Origin: Spirosoma fluviale
Lineage (GTDB): Bacteria; Bacteroidota; Bacteroidia; Cytophagales; Spirosomataceae
Direction: 5' to 3'
Assembly: GCA_945906915.1 (NCBI GenBank)
Contig: CAMDSI010000105.1
Span: 1-7,237, forward strand
Length of the DNA stretch: 7,237 nt
Shown here: positions 1 to 6,179 of the stretch, piece by piece
How the letters are laid out: each line of letters opens with the position of its first letter
Position numbering within the stretch: the stretch's first letter is position 1
Made by a program: the position numbers and the translations under genes
Notes under the pieces: generated by a model
What the model saw: only the letters and a program-made list of their open reading frames with translations
Database searches by the model: none
What the model was told of the DNA's origin: nothing

Positions 1-22
1 AAAAACTACGCAGGACGATAAG

Positions 23-883
23 ATGAAAGGAATTATTTTAGCTGGTGGATCTGGAACAAGATTGCACCCCTTAACTTTAGCAGTTAGTAAGCAATTGATG
101 CCGGTTTATGACAAACCGATGATCTATTATCCCTTGTCTATCTTGATGCTATCAGGCATTAAGGAGATTTTAATCATCTCTACACCGCACGACTTGCCTC
201 ATTTTGAGAAACTTTTAGGCGATGGATCCCAAATCGGTTGTCACTTCGAATATGCCGCACAACCGGAACCGAATGGATTAGCGCAGGCTTTTGTGATAGG
301 TGAAAAATTCATAGGTAAGGATAAGGTGGCCTTGGTTTTGGGAGATAATATCTTCTATGGCTCTGGTTTAAGTAAATTATTACAAGCAAACAGCGATCCT
401 TCCGGTGGCGTTGTTTATGCCTATTCGGTGACTGATCCGGAACGGTATGGTGTGGTGGAGTTCGATGCAGATAATAAAGTGATCTCCATCGAAGAGAAAC
501 CGACGCATCCTAAATCTAATTATGCCGTTCCAGGCTTGTATTTCTACGATAATGACGTGGTGGAGATTGCCAAAAACATCGCCCCATCTCCCCGTGGAGA
601 ATACGAAATCACAGACGTAAACAAGGAATACTTAAAGCAAGGACGTCTTTCGGTGGGTATTTTGAACCGCGGAACCGCTTGGTTAGATACTGGAACCTTC
701 GCTTCCTTGATGCAGGCGGGACAATTCGTTCAAGTAATCGAAGAGCGCCAAGGCATGAAGGTGGGTTGTATAGAAGAGGTAGCTTATCGCATGGGTTATA
801 TCGACAAATCTCAATTAAAGAAAATCGCAGAACCGCTTGTTAAAAGTGGATATGGGCAATACCTATTGAATTTAATCGCCTAA
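23..883 (+). CDS. rfbA: Glucose-1-phosphate thymidylyltransferase (RmlA/RfbA)
   Basis: Cytoplasmic nucleotidyltransferase that joins dTTP and glucose-1-phosphate to give dTDP-glucose and pyrophosphate, the first step of dTDP-L-rhamnose and related dTDP-sugar synthesis for surface polysaccharides. The 286 residues match the usual length of about 290. Visible marks are the N-terminal nucleotide-binding loop GGSGTRL (residues 8-14), the family block MPVYDKPMIYYPLS (26-39), LGDNIFYG with the likely metal-binding Asp108 (106-113), EEKP (157-160), the EYEITDVN block (193-200) and WLDTGT with Asp223 (220-225). The ATG at 23 has an AGGA at 12-15 with 7-nt spacing. Only 22 bp of upstream sequence are visible, so the rest of the presumed rml/LPS operon lies to the left. 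The stop is 6 bp from the stop of the convergent chrA. Identification of the family is firm; which sugar pathway it feeds is inferred. Confidence 0.97.
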   Translation: MKGIILAGGSGTRLHPLTLAVSKQLMPVYDKPMIYYPLSILMLSGIKEILIISTPHDLPHFEKLLGDGSQIGCHFEYAAQPEPNGLAQAFVIGEKFIGKDKVALVLGDNIFYGSGLSKLLQANSDPSGGVVYAYSVTDPERYGVVEFDADNKVISIEEKPTHPKSNYAVPGLYFYDNDVVEIAKNIAPSPRGEYEITDVNKEYLKQGRLSVGILNRGTAWLDTGTFASLMQAGQFVQVIEERQGMKVGCIEEVAYRMGYIDKSQLKKIAEPLVKSGYGQYLLNLIA

Positions 884-889
884 TCGGCT

Positions 890-2056
890 TTAAAGTCCAA
901 AAATTCCCGCTAATAAGGCTAAAGAAAATAGCAAGATGGCGGGAATTTTTGTTTTCTCTGCTAAAAGGAATGCGAGACCCACAATTCCTAAAGATATAAA
1001 CTGCGCATCAACCACCAAAGGTCGCGTAAAAGTAAATACAGCCACTAAAGTTAAACCCACCGATGCTGCCTGAATTCCGGCCAAAGACGCACGAATAAAG
1101 CGATATTGCTTTAATTGCCCCCAAATTCGAAATACAAAGAAGATCAAAAAGGTGCCTGGCAAAAATATCCCAATAGCTCCGATGGCGGATCCAGCCAATT
1201 CGCCTAAAATTCCGTAATCTTTCATCAATAAGACACCTAAATAGGATGTCAAGGCGAAAACGGGGCCCGGTAATGTCTGCGAAAGTGCCATTCCAGTTAA
1301 AAAAGACTCCGAATCGATCAAGTGCTTAAATTCAACAAACTCGGTATATAAAACGGGCGCAAGAATATGTCCTCCTCCAAAAACAAGGGATCCATTTCGA
1401 TAAAAATTCTCAAAAATTCGAATCGGGAAGTAATCCGTAAAATGCCCTAAAACTGCTAAAAAGACTAAAAATCCCCAATACAAATGAAAATTAGCCCAGG
1501 GAATGACAAATTTATGTTTGGTTTGTGCAGGGAAATCTCGGTAGTTAAACGAGGATACAACACCACCTAAAACTAATACCAAAGGAAAAATATAAGGACT
1601 GTGAAAGGCGATCCCAATGAAAAGCGTCACTAAGAGAATAATGACATACATGGGACCTGTAATGACCTTTTTGGCCATATACCAACCCGCCTGTAATATC
1701 AAGCCAATTCCGACGGGTAAGACATACTGCAGAATGGAATTATCACGCAAAAAAGTCATCCCAAAGGCCGCTATGGTCATAATCAAGACAGCAGGCATAA
1801 TCCAACAAAGTATAGTTAAATAAGCCAACGAAGTCCCTCCCCGCTTCAAACCAATCGCGGTAATCATTTGTGTCGAGGTAGGTCCTGGCAGAACAGAGCA
1901 GAGCGCTTGAATTTCAAACAATTCTTCTTCACTTAAATAGCCTCGTCTTTTGACTAATCTATCTAAAAAGAGTGCAAAATGAACTTGTGGTCCACCAAAA
2001 GAGGTGCAGGCTAAAATCAAGACATCCAGCAGGAAATCCCCGTGTTTTAGCCGCAT
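890..2056 (-). CDS. chrA: Chromate transporter, two-domain CHR family (ChrA)
   Basis: Inner-membrane permease of the CHR family. Characterised members export chromate, and the substrate of many other members is untested. The 388 residues contain two homologous CHR domains, as in long-chain ChrA proteins. The N-terminal domain carries SFGGPQVH (19-26) and LPGPTSTQM (56-64). The C-terminal domain carries FGGGH (226-230) and SQTLPGPVFALTSYLG (259-274). Hydrophobic segments fill most of the rest, with a polar linker around residues 170-185. The ATG at 2056 follows the upstream oxygenase stop by 2 bp, and an AAAAAGG stretch just ahead could serve as ribosome binding site. It is the last gene of the clpS-recR-sod-oxygenase-chrA run, so translation is probably coupled. 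Its final 20 or so codons contain a perfect inverted repeat that may terminate transcription. No chrB-type regulator is visible. The family call is firm; chromate as the real substrate is an inference. Confidence 0.93.
   Translation of the reverse strand: MRLKHGDFLLDVLILACTSFGGPQVHFALFLDRLVKRRGYLSEEELFEIQALCSVLPGPTSTQMITAIGLKRGGTSLAYLTILCWIMPAVLIMTIAAFGMTFLRDNSILQYVLPVGIGLILQAGWYMAKKVITGPMYVIILLVTLFIGIAFHSPYIFPLVLVLGGVVSSFNYRDFPAQTKHKFVIPWANFHLYWGFLVFLAVLGHFTDYFPIRIFENFYRNGSLVFGGGHILAPVLYTEFVEFKHLIDSESFLTGMALSQTLPGPVFALTSYLGVLLMKDYGILGELAGSAIGAIGIFLPGTFLIFFVFRIWGQLKQYRFIRASLAGIQAASVGLTLVAVFTFTRPLVVDAQFISLGIVGLAFLLAEKTKIPAILLFSLALLAGIFGL
898..955. terminator. Probable bidirectional terminator hairpin inside the chrA 3' end
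   Basis: A perfect 13-bp inverted repeat has its left arm at 898-910 (CAAAAATTCCCGC) and its right arm at 939-951 (GCGGGAATTTTTG), with a 28-nt loop. Read on the + strand, the GC-rich stem base is followed by TTTTTGTTTT, as expected of a Rho-independent terminator for rfbA, whose stop lies 15 bp before the stem. Read on the - strand, the other arm ends in TTTTTG and the structure sits over the last codons of chrA, so it could also stop the chrA operon. The loop is longer than in typical terminators. Both arms are also chrA coding sequence. The repeat is seen directly; termination is inferred. Confidence 0.55.
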
Positions 2057-2058
2057 AC

Positions 2059-3027
2059 TTATGCCTTTTTAAGTCCTAATTCAATCAATCGCTCATTCAA
2101 AAACTCCCCTGCCGTCATATTTGTATAAATTTTAGGAAATTCAGTGGAGACACAAGAAGGCAAGCAAGTTAAATCCATTTCAGAACGCGGATGCATAAAG
2201 AAGGGAATCGAATAACGCGAGTTACCCATTTTTTCGCGAGCCGGATTCACTACGCGGTGGATCGTCGATTTTAATTTATGATTCGTCAATCGATCTAACA
2301 TATCCCCCACATTCACCACCACCTGATCAGGTAAAGCTGTTATTGGAATCCATTTACCATCCATTCGCAATACCTCCAATCCTTCAGCAGAAGCACCCAT
2401 TAATAAGGTAATTAAATTAATATCACCGTGAGCTGCAGCTCTCACCGCTCCTTCTGGTAAAGAATCAGGATTCAAAATTGGAAAATAATGAATTGCACGT
2501 AAAATGGAATTTCCATTTTTTACTCGAGATTCAAAATAGTCTTCTGGCAAGTTTAAATAGAGCGCAATCGCCTGTAAAAGTGCCTTCCCTGCCGTCTCAA
2601 GTGTATGATAGGCTTCTACTGTATATTGTTCAAAATTCGGATATTCTGTCGGAAAAACGTTAGCCGGGTATTCGGACCAAACCGAGTCACCATCCTCCTT
2701 TAGAGGTTGACCTACATGGTAAAATTCCTTTAAATCAGGTACAGTGAAGCCTTTAGCCGTTTCTTTTCTTTTCCCGATATAACCTCGTTGGCCTGCAATA
2801 CCTTCAATTTCATAGGATTGCTTTAGCGAGTCAGGTGATTGAAAGAATTGTTCTACTTCAGAATACAAATTTGTCGTAAAGTCATTCGTCAAACCGTGTC
2901 CCTTGATGGCCACAAAACCAATGGTGTTAAAGGCTGAACCTAATTCTTGTACAAATTTCGCCTTGCGACTTGCATCGCCAGATAAGAAATCCGCTAGATC
3001 CAGCGAAGGAATTTCATCTAATAACAT
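2059..3027 (-). CDS. Isopenicillin N synthase-like 2-oxoglutarate/Fe(II) oxygenase
   Basis: Cytoplasmic non-haem iron oxygenase of the isopenicillin N synthase-like 2OG-Fe(II) family; the substrate cannot be told from the sequence. With the start chosen here it has 322 residues. An N-terminal DIOX_N-type domain begins at IPSLDLADF and includes the block GFVAIKGHGL (about residues 37-46). The C-terminal jelly-roll has the iron ligands His200 and Asp202 (AAHGDINL) and His257 (STIHRVVNP), followed by Arg271 and Ser273 (SRYSIPFF), the usual 2-oxoglutarate carboxylate-binding pair, so it looks active. An in-frame TTG at 3054 would add nine residues and overlap the SOD gene. The ATG at 3027 is preferred because it sits 1 bp after the SOD stop (TAA-G-ATG) and starts just before the conserved domain. 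It lies between sod and chrA, so translation is probably coupled to both. Confidence 0.9.
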   Translation of the reverse strand: MLLDEIPSLDLADFLSGDASRKAKFVQELGSAFNTIGFVAIKGHGLTNDFTTNLYSEVEQFFQSPDSLKQSYEIEGIAGQRGYIGKRKETAKGFTVPDLKEFYHVGQPLKEDGDSVWSEYPANVFPTEYPNFEQYTVEAYHTLETAGKALLQAIALYLNLPEDYFESRVKNGNSILRAIHYFPILNPDSLPEGAVRAAAHGDINLITLLMGASAEGLEVLRMDGKWIPITALPDQVVVNVGDMLDRLTNHKLKSTIHRVVNPAREKMGNSRYSIPFFMHPRSEMDLTCLPSCVSTEFPKIYTNMTAGEFLNERLIELGLKKA

Positions 3028-3028
3028 C

Positions 3029-3703
3029 TTATTTACTAAAGTTAGTTGATACAAAATCCCAGTTAACTAGGTTCCAAAATGCTGCGATATAATCCGCGCG
3101 TTTATTCATGTATTTCAAATAATACGCATGTTCCCACACGTCTAAGGCTAAAATGGGCTGTCCTTTCACCTCGGCAAGATCCATCAGAGGATTATCTTGA
3201 TTAGGCGTAGACGAAATTACCAATTTCCCGTCTTTTTTGATTAACCAAGCCCAGCCCGAACCAAAACGTGAGCTTGCTGCCTTTGCAAATTCAGCCTTAA
3301 AAGCTTCAAATGAGCCGAAATCTGTGTCAATTTGCTTCGCTAGAGCAGCTGAAGGTTTCGAACCTTTGGCAGGCGCTAACACATTCCAGAAAAAACTATG
3401 ATTCCAGTGTCCACCCCCATTATTACGCACCGCAACGGGCTGAGTAGAAACTGAACCCAAAATTTCTTCTAAGGTCTTCGTCGTCCCTGGTAAAGCCTTG
3501 TTTAAATTATCCACATAGGCTTTGTGGTGGCGATCATGGTGAATTTCCATTGTTAAACGATCGATATGAGGCTCTAAAGCGTCAAAAGCATAAGGCAAAG
3601 CCGGTAAGCTAAAAGAGTCTGCCACGGGTGAAGCAAAAGAAGGCAACACCACGCTAACTCCCGCAAGAACTATCGATTTCTGTAAAAATTCCGCACGTTT
3701 CAT
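3029..3703 (-). CDS. sodA: Exported superoxide dismutase, Mn-type of the Fe/Mn family
   Basis: Converts superoxide to oxygen and hydrogen peroxide. The 224 residues consist of an N-terminal extension of about 28 residues and a full-length Fe/Mn SOD core starting at FSLPALPYAFDALEPHID. Metal ligands are His55 (in EIHHDRHH), His102 (WNHSFFW), Asp188 and His192 (LDVWEHAYY). Gln169 in the NQDNPLM block, with Gly98 where Fe-type enzymes carry their Gln, is the Mn-type arrangement; a cambialistic enzyme cannot be excluded. The extension MKRAEFLQKS plus a hydrophobic stretch (11-20) and SFA (22-24) looks like a signal peptide with cleavage after Ala24, so the enzyme is probably periplasmic or surface-exposed. 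It resembles a Tat signal in which the second arginine is Ala4. The gene lies 29 bp after recR and 1 bp before the oxygenase. The enzyme call is firm; export and metal choice are inferred. Confidence 0.94.
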   Translation of the reverse strand: MKRAEFLQKSIVLAGVSVVLPSFASPVADSFSLPALPYAFDALEPHIDRLTMEIHHDRHHKAYVDNLNKALPGTTKTLEEILGSVSTQPVAVRNNGGGHWNHSFFWNVLAPAKGSKPSAALAKQIDTDFGSFEAFKAEFAKAASSRFGSGWAWLIKKDGKLVISSTPNQDNPLMDLAEVKGQPILALDVWEHAYYLKYMNKRADYIAAFWNLVNWDFVSTNFSK

Positions 3704-3732
3704 CGTTTATTTGGTTAAATACTATTCGTAAA

Positions 3733-4341
3733 CTATTCATACACAACTCGACCTACTATACTTCGTCCTAACGTAATCTCATCCGTATATTCTAAATCAC
3801 CACCAATGGGAATTCCACGTGCAATCGTGGATAATTTAACGGGAAACTCCTTCAGTTTTTTGGTCAAATAAAAAGCCGTCGTATCCCCTTCCATCGTAGG
3901 ACTCAATCCTAAAATCACTTCTGCGACCTTCCCTGATGCTACGCGAGCTACCAAGGTTTCGATCGTTAAATCACCCGGCGAAATACCCGATAAAGGGGAA
4001 ATAATCCCTCCTAGCACGTGATATAAGCCCATAAATTGACCGGTATTTTCAATCGCTAACACATCTCGTAAATCCTCCACGACACAAATAATACTCTCAT
4101 CTCGCTTATGACTGGAACAAATACCACATAAATCTCCATCGGAAATCATATGGCATTGCGGACAGTATTTCGTCTCTGTTCTTAATTGAACCACCGCGTG
4201 TGCTAATTGCAAAGACTGTGCTTCTGGGCGCTTCAAAAGATGTAAGGCTAATCGCAATGCCGATTTTTTACCAATCCCAGGCAGTTTAGAAATCTCTTCC
4301 ACCGCTTGTTCAATCATCTTCGAAGGATAGTTATTCATCAT
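3733..4341 (-). CDS. recR: Recombination mediator protein RecR
   Basis: Cytoplasmic DNA-repair protein that, with RecO and in many bacteria RecF, helps load RecA on gapped single-stranded DNA. The 202 residues match the family length. In order they show a helix-hairpin-helix (LPGIGKKSALRLALHLL, about 20-36), a four-cysteine zinc finger (Cys60, Cys63, Cys72, Cys75), a Toprim domain from about 83 (ICVVED) with the acidic EGD at 151-153, and the conserved C-terminal GGDLEYTDEITLGRSIVGR-type block (180-198). Translation starts at an ATG that overlaps the clpS stop (ATGA), indicating coupling; a second in-frame ATG directly follows (4338-4336) and cannot be excluded as the true start. Gap to the following sod gene is 29 bp. 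All key residues are present. Confidence 0.97.
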   Translation of the reverse strand: MMNNYPSKMIEQAVEEISKLPGIGKKSALRLALHLLKRPEAQSLQLAHAVVQLRTETKYCPQCHMISDGDLCGICSSHKRDESIICVVEDLRDVLAIENTGQFMGLYHVLGGIISPLSGISPGDLTIETLVARVASGKVAEVILGLSPTMEGDTTAFYLTKKLKEFPVKLSTIARGIPIGGDLEYTDEITLGRSIVGRVVYE

Positions 4342-4670
4342 ACGCTTGCTTCAATTTCTGCTGAAATTCCTCTACGGCAAATCTCATTGCGCATGGATAC
4401 TAATTCATCAAATCCACCCGTTTTCACACCGCATTTCCCTCTAAAATGAATCTGTAAAGTACATTGCTCCGCTTGCTGTGGCGTATGTTCACAAACCTCA
4501 ATTAGCGTCAAAATCACATATTCAAAGGAATTTACTTCATCATTATAGACAATCAGTTGATGGGCTTCGATCACCTCTTCCTCTACGAGGGTAGAAGTTT
4601 CTTCTTGCCATTTTTCCTGATTTTGAAAAGAAAAAGGTAGACGATAAATACTATCTACACAGAATTCCAT
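4338..4670 (-). CDS. clpS: ATP-dependent Clp protease adaptor ClpS
   Basis: Small cytoplasmic adaptor that binds N-degron substrates and hands them to a Clp AAA+ unfoldase. With the start used here it has 110 residues: a variable, acid-rich N-terminal arm (to about residue 36) and the ClpS core from AHQLIVYNDEVNSFEYV (36-52) to the C-terminus. The N-degron pocket is recognisable: Asn43-Asp44-Glu45 corresponds to NDD in E. coli ClpS and His75 (QIHFRGK) to its His66, while Phe49 replaces the gatekeeper Met40. The HFRGKCGVK block is two residues shorter than in E. coli, as in Bacteroidota ClpS. The frame stays open upstream to an ATG at 4733, but that start would overlap the divergent symporter start and add a lysine- and phenylalanine-rich tail unlike ClpS, so the ATG at 4670 is preferred. 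It leads the five-gene operon. Confidence 0.92.
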   Translation of the reverse strand: MEFCVDSIYRLPFSFQNQEKWQEETSTLVEEEVIEAHQLIVYNDEVNSFEYVILTLIEVCEHTPQQAEQCTLQIHFRGKCGVKTGGFDELVSMRNEICRRGISAEIEASV

Positions 4671-4680
4671 ATTTTTGATG

Positions 4681-4696
4681 AATTTGAAATCAAATT
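4681..4696. repeat. Palindrome in the divergent clpS/symporter intergenic region
   Basis: AATTTGA-AA-TCAAATT is a perfect 7-bp inverted repeat with a 2-bp centre. It overlaps the TAAATTTG element of clpS on the - strand and, on the + strand, creates TGAATTTG at 4679-4686, which matches five of the six fixed positions of TAnnTTTG and lies about 36 bp before the symporter ATG. It could be a regulator-binding site or just the by-product of two back-to-back promoter elements. Confidence 0.4.
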
Positions 4697-4717
4697 TAAA
4701 AAAAAATCCGTTCCAAA
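4691..4717 (-). promoter_or_regulatory. Candidate Bacteroidota-type promoter for clpS and its operon
   Basis: Reading the - strand, TAAATTTG at 4698-4691 matches the Bacteroidota -7 consensus TAnnTTTG at every fixed position. A TTTG at 4717-4714 could be the -33 element, but the 15-bp spacer is shorter than the usual 19-21. Initiation would fall near 4685, leaving a leader of about 15 nt before the clpS ATG at 4670. The motif match is seen directly; promoter activity is inferred from the consensus known in this phylum. AT-rich sequence makes chance matches likely. Confidence 0.4.
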
Positions 4718-4721
4718 CCTT

Positions 4722-6179
4722 ATGTCTGTACAATTAGCTGGAGGAATTCTTGCCCTCTATTTTGGACTTCTGTTAGCCATTTCCTATTATACCTCGAGAG
4801 GCGCTGATACCCATGCCTTTTTTACAGCCAATCGCGAGTCCCCTTGGTGGCTAGTTGCTTTTGGAATGATCGGAACATCGATATCTGGTTTAACTTTCAT
4901 TTCTGTTCCTGGAGCCGTAGGCAAGACCTATTTCACCTATTATCAAGTCATTTTAGGCCATTCGCTTGGTTATCTGACCATTGCACTCGTATTAATGCCC
5001 TTGTATTACCGATTGAATCTGATTTCCATCTACGGATATTTAGAAAAACGCTTTGGTTTTTGGTCTTATAAGACCGGCTCTGCCTTCTTTTTATTGTCCA
5101 GAACAATCGGTTCTGCTGCTCGTTTATATTTAGCAGTGAACGTATTGCAAATTGCCATCTTCGCCCCTATTGGCGTGCCATTTATCGTGACCGTTTTCGT
5201 TTCGATCTTCTTAATTTGGCTGTATACGCACCGTGGAGGGGTTAAAACGATCATTTGGACGGATACTTTGCAGACATTATTCTTATTGATCGCGTTGTTC
5301 ATTACGATTGTTTTAGTGGGCCAAAAAATGGACATGAGCATCCCTGAAATGATCCAACAAGTAAGCGCTAGCAAATATTCACATCTGTTTGAATGGGATT
5401 GGAAGAATCCCCATTTCTTCGGAAAAGACTTCCTGGCGGGTGTTTTTATAGCCATCGTAATGACCGGTTTAGATCAGGATTTGATGCAGAAAAACCTGAC
5501 TTGTAAGTCGATTGGCGAAGCACAGAAAAACATGTTCTGGTTCTACTGGGTGCTGCTTTTTATCAATATTTTGTTCCTATCCTTAGGCGCCTTATTGTAC
5601 ATATATACGGCTTCAAAAGGAATTGCAGTACCCACGAAAACAGATGAATTATATCCTATGTTAGCCTTAGGTGGAGAATTTGGGACACTAGCCGCTGTAA
5701 CTTTCTTATTAGGGATTATTGCGGCGTCTTATGCGAGTTCTGATTCAGCGTTAACTGCTTTGACGACGTCTTTCTGCATTGATTTTTTAAGCATCGAAAA
5801 GTTCAAGGAGAAAAAGCAGCAAAGCATGAAACATTGGGTTCACATCGGATTCTCTGCCTTGTTTTTTGTCGTAATTGGCCTATTTCACATTTTCAACACC
5901 TCTGAATTAATCGCCGCCGTATTTAACCTAGCAGGCTATACCTATGGGCCCTTGTTAGGCTTGTTTTCGTTTGGTCTATTTACTAAATTCGCCATTCGAG
6001 ATAAATGGGTGCCTATTGTGTGCGTTCTTTCACCCATCATCACCTTTGTACTAGAAACTCAGGCGCAGAGCTTATTCGGTGGCTTTGGGTTCGCTAAATT
6101 GATCTTCAATGGGGCGATTTGTTTCGGAATGTTGTGGTTGATTCGGGACAAAAAATCAGAAGCGGTACACGTTGCGTAA
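4722..6179 (+). CDS. Sodium:solute symporter (SSS family)
   Basis: Inner-membrane secondary transporter of the SSS/SGLT family that uses the sodium gradient to import a small solute; the substrate (sugar, carboxylate, amino acid or other) cannot be read from the sequence. The 485 residues are close to the usual length, with about 13 hydrophobic segments. Family marks are the first core-helix region WLVAFGMIGTSISGLTFISVPG (43-64, residue 43 first), the HRGGVKTIIWTD block (170-181), the TGLDQDLMQKNLTCKS block (248-263), the AASYASSDSALTALTTSF region (335-351) with the Ser339-Ser340 pair expected at the Na2 sodium site, and NLAGYTYGPLLGLFSFGLF (402-420). The ATG at 4722 has no Shine-Dalgarno sequence, common in Bacteroidota. 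It is divergent from clpS (51-bp gap), and its last 24 bp overlap the convergent porin gene. Confidence 0.93.
   Translation: MSVQLAGGILALYFGLLLAISYYTSRGADTHAFFTANRESPWWLVAFGMIGTSISGLTFISVPGAVGKTYFTYYQVILGHSLGYLTIALVLMPLYYRLNLISIYGYLEKRFGFWSYKTGSAFFLLSRTIGSAARLYLAVNVLQIAIFAPIGVPFIVTVFVSIFLIWLYTHRGGVKTIIWTDTLQTLFLLIALFITIVLVGQKMDMSIPEMIQQVSASKYSHLFEWDWKNPHFFGKDFLAGVFIAIVMTGLDQDLMQKNLTCKSIGEAQKNMFWFYWVLLFINILFLSLGALLYIYTASKGIAVPTKTDELYPMLALGGEFGTLAAVTFLLGIIAASYASSDSALTALTTSFCIDFLSIEKFKEKKQQSMKHWVHIGFSALFFVVIGLFHIFNTSELIAAVFNLAGYTYGPLLGLFSFGLFTKFAIRDKWVPIVCVLSPIITFVLETQAQSLFGGFGFAKLIFNGAICFGMLWLIRDKKSEAVHVA

Noticed and set aside
1617..1823. Open frame of 68 codons antisense to chrA
   Set aside because: Fully inside chrA on the opposite strand, with no family resemblance or start signal.
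2478..2663. Open frame of 61 codons antisense to the oxygenase gene
   Set aside because: Fully inside a conserved gene on the opposite strand; no domain or start signal.
3704..3732. Possible separate promoter for sod in the recR/sod gap
   Set aside because: The 29 bp contain no convincing TAnnTTTG element or -33 TTTG, so sod is better treated as part of the upstream operon.
3721..3738. Short direct repeat ACTATTC at 3721-3727 and 3732-3738 around the recR stop
   Set aside because: Only 7 bp, two copies, one partly in recR codons; compatible with chance in AT-rich sequence.
4844..5071. Open frame of 75 codons on the + strand inside the symporter
   Set aside because: Alternate frame of a conserved membrane protein; its composition (many Trp, Phe, Cys, His) is typical of a shifted hydrophobic gene.
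5066..5455. Open frame of 129 codons on the - strand opposite the symporter gene
   Set aside because: It lies wholly antisense to a clear SSS-family gene, is lysine-rich with no recognisable domain, and has no separate upstream region; it is a by-product of the symporter's codon use.
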